Origin: Moringa oleifera
Lineage: Eukaryota > Streptophyta > Magnoliopsida > Brassicales > Moringaceae
Reading direction: 5' to 3'
NCBI GenBank assembly: GCA_021397835.1
Contig: JAJFZO010000344.1
Coordinates: forward strand, 6,200,001-6,264,000
Length of the DNA stretch: 64,000 nucleotides
The notes beneath the pieces are model-generated. The model searched no databases. It saw nothing but the letters and a program-made list of their open reading frames with translations, and was not told the origin of the DNA. Shown here piece after piece: positions 38,665 to 54,041 of the stretch. A program made the translations under genes and the position numbers. Position 1 is the first letter of the stretch. Every line of letters begins with the position of its first letter.

Positions 38665-39271
38665 TTGGAAAGTAGCAAATACTGGCCATTTTGCTCAGGC
38701 CTCAGCTATTTAATCCAGTGATTTTATTTGTGAATTGGCTGTTACATTCATCCCTCGGTTGTGGTCTCCATTTTTTTTAAGGAGAGTATTGTGTATTTAT
38801 CATGGGTGGACGAGCAAACGGGATTGTTGTATCTTTATTTTGAGGAATGCGGGATATCAGACATGCATTGGCTTCAATTTTTGGGTAAATTTTACTGTTA
38901 TACGGTTGTATTTTTTTGTTCTTAATGGGAAAAAAGAAAGTGTTCTTTTCATATTTACATTTTCATCCAATTAAGTTCCTGTTTTGGGTTCAGGTATAGA
39001 TAGATTACAATCTATTGGTCTATTCTGTAATTCTTCTTGAAGGAATGAAGCTTTACTGTGAGTGATCAGACAAGTAGTCAACTGGCAACCCTTAGAGCCT
39101 GTCTCCAGTTGCGAGAGGCGAGTGATGTCCACTAAGTTGAGAAGTGCGCGTTAGGAAATGTAGTCAACATTTCTACGGCTTGTCTTGTCCCTTACATCCT
39201 CTTAACAAATGATTCTCTGCAAATGCAGCCCCTCTCTCCCAGTCTTTCAGGATCTGAAAATTCTCTTCCTT

Positions 39272-39273
<2 letters not shown>

Positions 39274-39306
<33 letters not shown>
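39274..39306 (+). repeat. (CT)n microsatellite in presumed S6K 5' leader
   Basis: This is an uninterrupted CT dinucleotide tract about 62 bp before the start codon. Such pyrimidine tracts are common in plant 5' leaders. Two of the upstream ATGs, if transcribed, would read through it as alternating Ser-Leu codons. Confidence 0.9.
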
Positions 39307-39308
<2 letters not shown>

Positions 39309-39315
39309 TCCTAAG

Positions 39316-39321
39316 ATGTAA
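39316..39321 (+). promoter_or_regulatory. AUG-UAA minimal uORF upstream of S6K
   Basis: ATGTAA occurs 46 bp upstream of the S6K start codon, just after the CT tract. A start codon directly followed by stop is the minimal form of uORF; the same AUGUAA element is known in the Arabidopsis NIP5;1 leader, where it mediates boron-dependent control. Relevance here depends on the mRNA start. Confidence 0.5.
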
Positions 39322-39367
39322 TCTGTGTATTGCTTAGCCTGCCTTATCGGGTGGCGCAAAAGCAGAC

Positions 39368-42511
<3,144 letters not shown>

Positions 42512-43867
42512 TCAAAACGAAGTTGCACCATGCGGAGATTTAGATGAAGCAAGTTCAGTATCCAACTTGTAATATTAACCTCTTTGTATTTTTATGTTTA
42601 CAACTAAATAAGAAATAGTTTCATATGGGTTTCCAATAATACTTCCTGTAAGCTTGGCTTCTCTATTCACTAAATGTTGTTTTCTTTCACGCCTTATATG
42701 CAGAAAAATATCTTTTCCGTATATCTACTGTTTCCATTCAATCTGTTCTTCGCCAATTCAGCCTTGAAATTGTTAGGAAAAAGAAAATAAAGCATACCAA
42801 CTTTTGGATCATCTTTAGGTCTCAGATTTTGAAGAGAAATATTTTGGGTATTTTGTACTGCAGCTTAGAACGCTTGGTGTACGAAGAATGATAAAAGCTC
42901 TATTGTGGCAGTTCATAGTGATTTCTTGTGCATGAATATCCGAAGAGCAGTTACTGGGAACTCGTGTTTCTTGCTTAATTGTGTGTTTCTTGCTTGCTCT
43001 CTAATGATGTGAATCACGTTGTCCATAAATATGTCTGCAACCTATATATTCTTCCACTTTGTGTGATAGAGTATAACTGGCTTTTCTTTTGTGGAAATGT
43101 GCTGGTTTTCACATTAGATGTAAACTTATCCATATGTAGACAATAGCTTAGAGAACTTTTCACGAGAATGTTTTGAAATCCTAGTCAACAGTTGTCCAAG
43201 CATAATAGAATATCTTATCCAGCACTAGAGATAGAGAGAAAGAGAGAGAGAGTAAGCAATAGAAGGTGGATTTTATATAAAAGAATCTTGCTCCACCCAA
43301 CTTTACTTGGAGATGAGCAACATATCGAATACTACTGAGAAATTTTAAGTTTAGAAACCCCATTTGCTTTAGTTTAGCATACCTGAAAGTCATGATTTTG
43401 TCCATCCTATCTTAAGCCAGATTTCTTTTGAAGAGCTGACAATAATTTATAGCCAAAACTAGTGTATCTCTTTGTTCCATGTGGATTTTATTAGAATAAA
43501 GGTTGCTGGGCATCTCAATAAACATGGACATAAGAATCTAGAGCAGTGACCAGGGTCCTCATGAAGAGCAGTGGCGAATTGCTATAGAGAAGAACCTCTT
43601 AATAAAATATCTGCCGAGTATAGAGAAGAACCTCCTGTCATAGAATGACAAAAAGGATCAAACCACTAGAGGAATCTAATCTTACTTTGGCTGAAACATA
43701 TAGTGCCCAAAGCATTAGGAGCCTAAATCACGAATCAGCTCATCTAAGAAGCTACATTGCTTTAGTGGCAAGGATCGTAAAGCTTATTTATACTCACCCG
43801 ATTCATTCTGTGATCCACCACATCTCATACGGCTTTAGCAGTTGAAAAATCTTTGTTGAGTTAAAGC

Positions 43868-44296
43868 ATGCATACCAAGGGGAGAAGCAATAACTCCCTC
43901 TGCGAGAAGTCGATGAAGATGGTGGTAAGCATAATCAAGTTGTCATCTTTTTCTATTGCCAAGATGAGTCTTGGATTAGCCACAGCTCCAGCAACTGCCA
44001 AGAACCTTGCACCAGCAGCAGGCTCTGTTGTTGTTGGTGCGGAACCACTACTGCCTAAATTTCCTACAAGCCTAAGATCAGAAGTGCCACAGAACAGCTC
44101 TAAGCCTATATCATTCCTCATGCAGCCTGGCGAAGGTAAAGAATGTTCATATGTGATTCATGAAGATAGAAGCCACAATGATGAAATATTTTCTGATTAT
44201 ATCAGGAAGGTACATGAGAAAAACCGAAATGATGTGCATAAGGCATCAAAGCAGGAGACAAACATACTGCCTCCACCACCTCGTGTGGTGAAGTAA
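43868..44296 (+). CDS. Possible small hypothetical protein
   Basis: A 142-codon open frame has non-random composition: an Ala/Pro-rich segment (SLGLATAPATAKNLAPAAG), a charged part (FSDYIRKVHEKNR) and a Pro-rich end (LPPPPRVVK). I do not recognise the family. A shorter start at 43920 (MVVSIIKLS) or 43964 (MSLGLA) is possible. It lies in an intergenic region with no visible splice partners, so it may be a small gene, a terminal exon or chance. Confidence 0.35.
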   Translation: MHTKGRSNNSLCEKSMKMVVSIIKLSSFSIAKMSLGLATAPATAKNLAPAAGSVVVGAEPLLPKFPTSLRSEVPQNSSKPISFLMQPGEGKECSYVIHEDRSHNDEIFSDYIRKVHEKNRNDVHKASKQETNILPPPPRVVK

Positions 44297-45539
44297 GCTG
44301 CCTGTCTTCATCATGTTAAATATCTGTTTCCATAATGGTTAGAACAAATCAACCATTAATAAGCTAATATATACTGCCCGGAGGGGGTCATGTTTAGTGT
44401 TTGTCTTTCAATTAGTGCTTTATTACTAAGTATGCATTTTCTTATTTTCTGCCGTCTTCATTGTTTCTTATGATTTGTAATCAATTTGGCACCTTATTGA
44501 TCAATTCATGGATCCACTTGAAGAAACACGAATCGGAGCAAGAACGAGAAGCAAAATCATTTAGCAGAAGGTGGACCTCGTACTGTTCCTTTAAATATAT
44601 ATCCTGGGTAATCATGTGAGTAGCAGAAGTGACAAATCATGGAAACTTGGAATCTTTGCTCCACAGTAAAAGTGGTCTCGTTGCTTTTTTTTTTTTTTTT
44701 TCTGTTCTTTTCGTGGGAACAAGGCAACTCTCTTCCGTGGTAGTTAGCTGAGAATCTGAGACTTCATGGGTTTATCTGATTACAGTAGTTTATCTGATTG
44801 AGCTTCTGCGGGTCCACTTGTGCAGTACTGTCTAATTGGACTTCCTGTTTTTAGATGTGAAGAAAAAAGCACTGATCCTTGTGACAAGGCCTAGGAGTCA
44901 ACCAATTTAAAGAAATGTTGAACACCCATTGGGCTTCGGGTTGGCAACCCAGCTTGCCACATAAATTGTTACGTTGATTTACGACTCCACATGGAAATTG
45001 CAATTTAATTGTTCTTTTCTAGGTTGGGTACACTTGGAGAGGCCGAGCCCAAGAAGATAACTCACAGAAGGGCTCCTAGCTCACCCAATGGCTAGTGACA
45101 AGAGAAGACGATACCAATGGAGTAAATGCCCATGGCCATTGGTTCCCCAGATTCAACATCTCCTGCTATGTGCACAAAATTGGCGATAAGAGGCTTTTTT
45201 TTTTTTTATAGCCCACAAACATGTAGTTCTGCAAAACTAGGTAGAACATAAGAAATTTCACATCACCACCCTTCTTGTGCAAATAACACAGCTTCCTAAT
45301 TTCTTGGTAGTATTACAAGACAGATAAAGCAAGAGGAATCTCAAGCATAAATCCTTTAAATCTACTGTACTAAAGATAATCCCTGAACTTGTCATGAAGG
45401 CTATATACAGGTTTATGATACCATTAGTTTGTTTGGCTTCCTCTTTGCTTAGATATTAGAAGCGGTAATATTCTATGATAGCAAATACTGGAGAGCAAGA
45501 AGCTTGAGGCTGGGGAGAGGGAAAGTGAAAAATCCAGGA

Positions 45540-45690
45540 CCTTATCCTGAGTATCTAGACGCACAATAGGCAGACGACCCCAACCCCACTAGGCATTGGC
45601 TGTCTCCCCAGAAACTGAGTTCTCCCCTTGTTTTTTCTGCAGCTACCCGAGATCCTCGATCTACGTATCGAAATATAAAGAAATGGACCA
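45540..45690 (-). other. GC-richer block with open minus-strand frame, unrecognised
   Basis: Compared with its AT-rich surroundings this 150-bp block has higher GC. On the minus strand it encodes a compact frame including GSRVAAEKTRGELSFWGD and LVGLGSSAYCASRYSG. Its composition recalls organellar DNA transferred to the nucleus, but I cannot match it to a specific plastid or mitochondrial gene. Confidence 0.25.
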
Positions 45691-46154
45691 CCAATAAAGG
45701 ATCATTCATCCACTCTAGATAAATTAACCAATCAAGTTCAGTTCTGAATTTGTGATACAAATACCTCTCTTTTGCAAACAATATAATCAATTTTTTTAAT
45801 ATAATTACTTTTGAAAGTTATTCTCTTCCAATGTTATGGAGACTTAATTTTAAATTGTGTATGTAATAAATAACATTATCACTTTAACTACCTAATAGAA
45901 AGCTTTGCTTCTCCAAAGTAACTTTGCTTAGCAAATTTATGGCAACAATGGCTCAAAAAATTGAAGACTCCTGATATCCATAGTTACAAAAACCACAGAA
46001 TATGATCTTTTATCATCCCCAAAGAATAAAGCCCAAAATCCATATGGAAAATAATGATCCAAAGCACCATGCAAGTTACCCTTATGTCACTTAGTCTATT
46101 TCTTACTCAACACTCAGCATAATTTTTACAAACCTCTAAATTTTGTTTATAGTA

Positions 46155-46185
<31 letters not shown>

Positions 46186-46930
46186 GAACTGTTTTACATA
46201 AAATGAATACTATCTGATATTATTGTCCAAAAAAAAAAAAACCAATTTCTATGTTATTCTCAACAGCAGAGTAAGCATGACAAGGATGAAAATAGATCAA
46301 AATTCCTTCTTGGAAATCTTCCATCCTGTTTTATATTATTTCCCTTTGTTGTTGACCTAAAACCAATAATGATGCCTGCCATAATAAACCAATAGTGATG
46401 TCTTATTAAGGATCATCAGAGTCACAACACAGTAACGATTCTCTTTGACTTTTACCCATCTATATTGTTTTCTAGATAAGGCATGCCCTACACCAGCCAT
46501 TCAAATACCGCTATAACTAACCCAACTCATCTAAGGAGGACCACATCTAATTCATATTTCAAATAATTAACGAGTGCATGCATCCATGGCTAAAAAGAGG
46601 AAAGATGCCTCCCACCACAAACCCACCCTGATATTTTTTTTTTTTTCCCTTGTAAAGCAACGGAAACCACTAGAGGGTTAAAGAAAGGCCCACCCAAGAT
46701 CAGTAATGAACCAAGGACTACTTATTTTCAGTTAATATCAGCTACAACATAAACAGACAAATGAACAGGAACCTAAGGGGATAGCACAAAACAACAGTAA
46801 GGACGGCACATGGCATCTTTTTTTCTGGTCTGTACAACAAACAAAGGATCAAATTCCATGACCTGATTACCTTATCCTCTCTAATCCCATGTTTCCTCAA
46901 ATGATGCATCCTTCCTTCAAATTGTTGCTT

Positions 46931-48835
46931 TCAAGCAACACTGATGATGCTATTGCTATCTCCACGGTTGAAGCTTGACATTGCCTGAAATGCTGAATGC
47001 CTAGCGGATGATTCTCTCTGATCAGATGGCAAGGACAGCTTCAGTGACAAGGGAGAGGGATCCATTGTTGATTTCAAGTTCAAACTAAGATCAGATATTG
47101 TTGAGCCATGAGGGGCTACTGCAATGGGACGGATCAGCTTTGTTGAGGCATTATTTGCTTGATTAGCCTGTCCTAGTGTTAGATTCTCCATTGGATGCTC
47201 AATTGGGGCTGGGAGTGCCACCGTACTGACATTCATGGGAAAGGCTGGAATCACAGCAAATCCATTACCTTTGTTGGTTTCTGCTAAGGGACCTGGCAAT
47301 ACATGTGACTGAGATGTGTTGTCCTGCTGATGGACTTGCTCCTCCTCCATTGGGATTGCCGTGAACTGCTAGAAGAAAAGAGGCTTAAATTCTATATCTG
47401 ATTGCCAACAAATACACAGGACAAGAAAATAAGCTAAGAGTTTGATTTTTAAGTGGGCTAACACTTACGTAACACCAATATCTTTACTCAAGATCCGGTG
47501 ATTGACTAATCCAACTATTTGCCATATCAAATTCAACTATTTGCCATATCAAGTCTACTCTTTTCAGTTAAAAGAAAGCTACTGCTCACAAATAATGCTA
47601 AAAAGAAACCCTTGTTTTCCTCCCTCCCAACAACCAAGAAGCTGAGCTTAAGCAAGATCCCTTTGATGGCTGAGAGATGTAGAAAACATAGGCAAAATAA
47701 ACAAGATTACAACTTCAAATACAGAAGCTTGATTCTTGGCACACCACAAAATTAAACAATCATTGACTAGAATCAACCAACGTATTGAGGTTGAAGAAAT
47801 TACTAGCACAAGCACAAATCATGATATGAGGCTTCAAAATTTTCAATTTCTTCTAATATTCTTTTATCTTTTCACAGCAACCAAACAGAGGCGCTAAGAA
47901 GTTACCGTATCAGTGGTGATATCAAATAGGCTAGATCTGCGACGCCTGCGGTTGAGATTACTTCGCCTGAGAAAGTACTTCTGAGCATGGCTTGCCACTT
48001 GTGTAGGAGTCCGTGTTTTGACAAAATTTCTTGAGATTCCTCTCCAATCTCCTTTTCCTACTCTTTGCAATCCGAGTAGGAACAGTTTGTGCTCCTCCTC
48101 CGTCCATGGAATTCCTGATTTTGTGATCCATAAGTTCAAAGCAGATTAACAATTAAAGCAGCTAAGTTTGACCAAACAGAACAATAGAAAAATCTTTCCC
48201 TGATAATCAATGGAAATGATTGTAAATCAACTTCTTTCTGCAACTAACACAGAAAGAACAGAATCAATTGCTACAATCAAATAGAAAATTTGCAAAAATC
48301 AAAACAAGTTCAGTAAAAATAGATTTTTCCATGAAAACAGATAACCTTTTAGACTCACATAAACAGGAATCCTTTTATCAAACAACTGCGAAAATTCAAC
48401 AAAGATAAATTCCTTTAGAACAAAATAACTTACTATACAAAATATAGTAGTTTTGATTCAACAAAAAAACATGAAACTAACACACATACACACAGAGAGA
48501 GAATGCCTTAGATAATGAGAGATCTGAAAGACACCTCGCTTCCGTTCGCGATTTCCAGTGGAAGAGTTCGGAACAGCGTCATCGGCAGAGGCATAACCAG
48601 CAGCCACATCCTCTTTGTTACTCTCGTTGCTGCTGTTGTTGATGGCGGTGTTACCACCGGTGCAAGCGTTACTCTTTAACAACTCCTGAGGTTGCTCGTA
48701 CTGAGAAAGATTGTTCATACTCACGCTCTTCCTCATCGAATCAACCACCATTCTGACTCCAAACAGCATAATCTCTCCACCACCGCTCCCCGCAGCGCCG
48801 ATCTCCGTTGCTGTGGTGGCGCACGTGCCAGCCAT
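46931..48835 (-). CDS. MYBD: Single-repeat SHAQKYF MYB transcription factor, MYBD-like
   Basis: Three exons encode 314 aa: 48835-48535, 48114-47906 and 47365-46931. A LFGVR repression-type motif lies at residues 24-28. The MYB repeat spans about 103-151 with [31 protein letters not shown] (SHAQKYF at 142-148) and a basic [10 protein letters not shown] tail. Two EAR-like LxLxL motifs follow (LSLNL at 263, LSLKLSL at 276), and the end [12 protein letters not shown] resembles the Arabidopsis MYBD C-terminus. These factors bind TATCC/GATA-type motifs; Arabidopsis MYBD promotes anthocyanin accumulation by repressing MYBL2. It lacks the N-terminal CCHC zinc knuckle of KUA1 relatives. An in-frame upstream ATG at 48901 would add 22 residues; the shorter start fits the family. 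A CT tract (sense strand) lies in the leader at 48911-48932. Confidence 0.93.
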
Positions 48836-51800
48836 TGATCCTCCTCTCCCTTCCGTTTCTTTCTCTTGAAGTTTATGAAGACGGAATCTGAAACCGTACA
48901 ATCACAGCGATAGAGAGAGAGAGAGAGAGAGGAAAAGAAAGAGAAGATATTGATGTTTGTGAGTGGCGCTGAGCTGTGCGCGTATTTATAAGGAAGCCAC
49001 CATGTGTGCGTTACCAGGAAACTATAAAGCTGTGGTTGTTGGTGCCTTGGTGATTACGTGGCAATCAATGGTTCGTTTATCATCCTTTTTCCGCTTTTAC
49101 TTTTCCCTTATCCTCCCTCTCTAATTCCAATATCGTCTGAGCTTATTTTTCTTTTATATTTCCATTATTTTACGCGCAATAATTCCGGCTTCACTTCGGT
49201 CGTCGGCTTTACTACGCTACTACTAACCTGCATGACGGCTCAAAGACTCTCAACACTTGTTTATTTGCTGGTTGCGTTGCAAAAATTAGAAATCATCACG
49301 ACTTCAACATTTCTGAGTTCGACTAGTAAAGCAAAAACAGATATCAGATCAAATGCAAATTCTTTTAAGGTAATGTACTAAAAGATTCTTTTTTATAATT
49401 AATTATAAAAAATATATTTGAATAAAAAACTTGAATTCGTAAAACTTGTGAAAGGTTGAAAACTTGTAAAAATTTAATCATGATTTTAATTCAGTATGGT
49501 AAGGTAAGAAGAAATTCTCGTCCTCATTTTGATTCTGTCAAAATTATGAACCGATTCATGCAGGTGTTTCCACACCCATTTAACTACCAGTACCAAAAAA
49601 AAATGACGTTCAACGAACCAAACTTGGTCAAGTCGTCTCAGCAAAGATAAGGAAAGAACAATACCATACACGACAATAGGTCTTAAATAATATTATTAAT
49701 TTATGTCTTTGGTGTCCGAACCTATAAAAGATAAGAGGGTGATTATGTAAATCATTCACTGACTGTCTAATGTGCAATTATCGAATTGATATAGATAGTG
49801 AAAGATACGTGAGTTTCATAAATAAAAAAAATTCTTTTCTATAATAAATTAATTTTTTGCAATTAAATATCTTAATTGTATAGCAATAATATTGTACAGA
49901 AAAATAAACTGCAAATTATTTATCTTACAACTTCTATAATAATGACGCTTAGCTGGATCAAACTTGATTGAATCATCCATGTCTTCTTCTCTTATCAATA
50001 ATCATAATAAAAAATAAATGATCATTTGTTGTTATAAATTATCGTTGTTGATGAGTCTTTGTCTTAAGATCTATTAAATGATAAAAAATAACATAAGAAA
50101 TTGGCAAATTCTTATATCACCCGTGCAAAAATATCTTAGAGTTGATAATTTAAAGGTAAATTTATAAATGCATTTCTTACCATGAGAGCAAACAACAGTA
50201 TAACCTTATTATAATCTTAGCATGGCGTAGGGCAATTAAATTAAACTGTATGCTAATCAGCTGGGTAAACTGATTGTGATTTGGCCATGAAATCTTAGGT
50301 CATGGGCTGGGGCAGTAAATTAGTATTTTTTTAAAATGAAATAGAAAAAGATAATAATATAAAAGGAGAGAATCATTTTGAGGGACTTATATATGTTTTT
50401 GAAACTTTTGATAAGGTAAATGGACAGTGCACATGAAAGTGGGGAAGGCATATGGTGTAAAAACAATATATTAAGTAATCCTTTTTAGTTTTTGGACTGA
50501 AAATGAATCTGGTCAACCAAGTTTGTCTATGCAACTTGACCTTTAATATTTCAATTATGATGCCTCATCCACGCAGTCACCATATTATTAATCCATCCAT
50601 TTGATTTTAATTAACACATAAATATCATTTTTATATTCTTCTTCTTCATCCTAAAATAATAATATCAATATTCATAATAATAATAAAATCTGAGATGCCT
50701 TCTAGGATTGAAAACTTTAAAATCTTTTGAAAAATAAGTGGAAACATCAGTTTGGGCAATTTCAAAGAAACTGAAAATGGAAACTGAAATCCTAAAAGCT
50801 TATATGGGTCAAGAAGGGGCTGCATGGCATATTCCCTTCTTGTCAATGACATGAAGGGAAACAGTTTTCTCAATGATTTAACACATTAACGTATTAGATT
50901 AATTGCCTTTCATGGTGGGATGCAACTGGAAGGATAAGCCAAGATAAGGTTTTGTTCCTTTTTTTTTTTTTTTGGTGGGGTTTCAATTCCATCGCCATCT
51001 TCCATCTTTTTCCACTCTTCTTCCGCAAACCGAACACCTTCCTTCCAAAACAGGAAAACAGAAACTATACAAATTTGTAAAGCAGCACACAGATATTTCA
51101 TATCTTTAAAGACACCATCTCTACAATATCTTTTGGATTCAATCACATGTGTGATACCTTGGCGCAAAAACTTTCATGGGAAAACTTCAAATTCAGTTTT
51201 ACGATATTATCGTACACCATAAAAAGATATAAAACTGATAGTGGAACATGTAAAGGAAACAATTTTTGAATTTGAAATGTTAGTTTTAATAAACTATTAC
51301 TAATAGCTAGTACTTAAAAGACTTGATCACATGAACATTCAATTAAATAAATACAACAAGGCAGCTCATTAGGAGCTTTTTGATTTTCAGGAGACACGGG
51401 TATCCTCAGGCACGTGCACAAGATGTACCTAATTATCTTCCATAGGGTACTATGTGTTTTTCACTAATTGTTTGTAAGATTACTACACCATATTAGCAAG
51501 CACTGAATAGCATATACTATAATCTTCCATGTAGGATGATGTCAAATTTTGATCTGAAGTTATGTATAGACATTCAATTTGAAGATATAAGATTCGATGA
51601 GTAAAAACATATCTACAAGTATGTGAAAATCAAAATCTGACATACTAATCAGTAAGTGATACTTAAGACTATATAACATCTGGAAGTTGACACACTTACC
51701 AGCACAAAAAAACTAACAATAGGAAGTAAATCAAAGCTAAGTAAATGTGTATGAATGATATAAGGTTATATACTTCACAGCTTTGTTTTTCTTTTCTTTT

Positions 51801-52004
51801 CTTTTTCATATTTCTACTCTTTCATAGTACTTTAGCATGTGGTCTTACATTCTCTTTTTTTGATTATCCATTTGAATCCAAGGGCACCCATTTCAGTTCT
51901 CACTCAAAAAATGCAGTTTCTTAGAGACAAAGCAAAATGAGCAATGGATGACCTCCTAAAAGATGGGCAGAAACATCACCAACCATGTGTTGCCCAAAAG
52001 GCAC

Positions 52005-52043
<39 letters not shown>

Positions 52044-54041
52044 TCATTTGTTACTATTTGTTAATCATGTAAGTTGGATGTGGCAGAGGAGCATGAGGGA
52101 TAAAGATGCTCAGATTCAAATGGATAAAACCAGAAAACCAGTGAAAGGTGTTCACAGTAGCAAGAGAATTATCAAAAGACTGACAGAAGGTGAAGATAAA
52201 AGGCAATGTGACACTCAGATCTCCAGATCTCAACAAACGCCTTACTTTTGTAATGGCCACAACTTTAATCATTCAGGAGCAAAAAGCTATTTAATCAAAT
52301 AAAAGTTAACGAAAAGTATCTCTAGATGTAAATAAACTTAGAAAATCAATAACTCCACTAACCGAATAGTTAGAATTCAAGTCCAATGATAATATAATGC
52401 AAACAACCATGGAACTGATAACATTCTGTAAACAGCATGTTTTGAAGCTTAGAAAGTATTATTATATCTTCTCAGTTGTTTCATTTTCCTTTTTACATGC
52501 ATAAACATTACAATCTGTATTTTGAGTGCATAAACACGCACCGATTTTTTTTTGTCTTTTTCAGATCAAAAGCACCGACTACCAAATTCTTTATGCTTTT
52601 GACAATAAACATAACAATTATTCAATAAGCTCGAGGTGAATGTGCAGAGGCAGATTTATGGAACGGTACTTAAGTGAGTAATGAAATCTATTCCACTATT
52701 AGTATATATATTCTGAGTACCAACGTAAACCCCCACCGAAGTTACTATCAAGAATAAAGAAGGGCACTGCTATGGTGGGGAATTCCTTCAACTTTTTTAG
52801 CCCAACAAGATTACAGTAGAGACCTTTCCTATAATTCTCTTGCTCGTGTATCAAATAAAATAACCTAAATTGAATTGAAAGCCTGTAAAGTGGTGGGGAA
52901 CATCAATGCCTATCATATCCTATTATCCTTGCTCAAGATTCTTTCTACATGCGTTTAAACTTTAAACCTTCTCTTTCTTAAGGAGTCCTCGCCATTCCAA
53001 TTTGGGTAATACTAGTGCTCCATGATTACCCATATAGCTTATGTTCATCTTTCCCCTTGTTCTCTTTTAGTTGACTACAAATATTCTATTTGAGCTCCAC
53101 TTTAAGTGCCTCAGATAACACTTTCTTTTTCTTCTATGTAGTGGTGCTGTCCTAGTGGCTGGCTATGGTACACATGCTCCAACTAAACCACCCTCCAATG
53201 AGGCATTGATTTAGTTTTAAGTTTCAACTCAGTTGAAATTAAAGAGAAATCTTGAGAGGAGAAAAAGAACCTGAGAGACCCACTTTATGGAGCACAGGGT
53301 GGACACCACTGGACAAAAGAGAAGACATGAAGCAACGTATTGACATCTACACAATACACATTTTTAAGTTAGTGTTAGAAACGATAATAAGGACCTTAAT
53401 AGAATTTCAAGGATGTCATATCATGTCTTCTAGTTATACAATATCCTCAAATGGCAGAAGTATTAAGATATTAACTTCTGTTTCTTAGTAATTTATTGGG
53501 GAGAAAAGTTTACTAGTGAATTGGAATGCTACTACAGGTACAGTCTTCAAGCAGGGCATCTGAACATTTTTTCTCCTCTCTATTTTCTGATCATCATATA
53601 CTGTCATTTCAGGTTTGTAGCACAAGCATGTCAATGAGTCATTTCTACACCACAAAAACTTACTAACTTTTTCAGAATTACAAGTGCGCTTGTGAAAATG
53701 TAATGTGTACACTTACATAATAATCTTCAGCTACAAAATCACGATCCTTTTCAACATCAGAGCTCTTTCCACTTTCTGAATCAACAGGCCAGAAGTTGCT
53801 TTAAATCAAACCAGGAAGCAGCACTGCCAAATCGATCCACTACCATAAGAGCATGGCATCTTGATTTCAAATATTCCTGGCTATTTGACAAGACTTGGAA
53901 GTGAAACAAAAATTCATCCTCTCCAAGTAGAAAACACAAGAAGATACTCCAAACAAATTTATCCTTCCTGTTTTATTCTCTCAATTGGGGGGAGAAGATT
54001 TTTCAAGCATGTAAATTGATGAATTGATTTTGTTGAGCTAT
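48836..54041. other. Intergenic region between MYBD and pTAC2
   Basis: The first few hundred bases form the MYBD leader and promoter, including the GA/CT microsatellite at 48911-48932. The remainder is AT-rich with a T run near 50960 and a GA microsatellite at about 52010-52041. I found no coding exon, tRNA or recognisable transposon. Sequence near 54041 is pTAC2 3' flank. Confidence 0.6.

Larger units (their letters stand above)
38665..39367 (+). promoter_or_regulatory. MOS14 3' flank and S6K promoter/leader
   Basis: Only 703 bp separate the MOS14 stop from the S6K start, so the MOS14 terminator and S6K promoter are compressed together. A CT microsatellite runs 39274-39306. Upstream AUGs occur at 39125, 39158, 39209, 39223 and 39316; the ones at 39158 and 39316 are immediately followed by stops (TAG and TAA). 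The transcription start is unknown, so which of these are in the mRNA is undetermined. Confidence 0.6.
42512..46930. other. Convergent intergenic region between S6K and MYBD
   Basis: S6K and MYBD point toward each other across 4.4 kb. The first and last few hundred bases should be their 3' UTRs. Between them are one possible small ORF (43868-44296), a GC-richer block (45540-45690), a GA-rich stretch (about 43228-43252) and an AT microsatellite (about 46154-46179). Nothing else is recognised. Confidence 0.55.

Noticed and set aside
50646..53712. Short ORFs in the MYBD-pTAC2 intergenic region
   Set aside because: All are under about 105 codons, low complexity or microsatellite-derived, with no recognisable domain.
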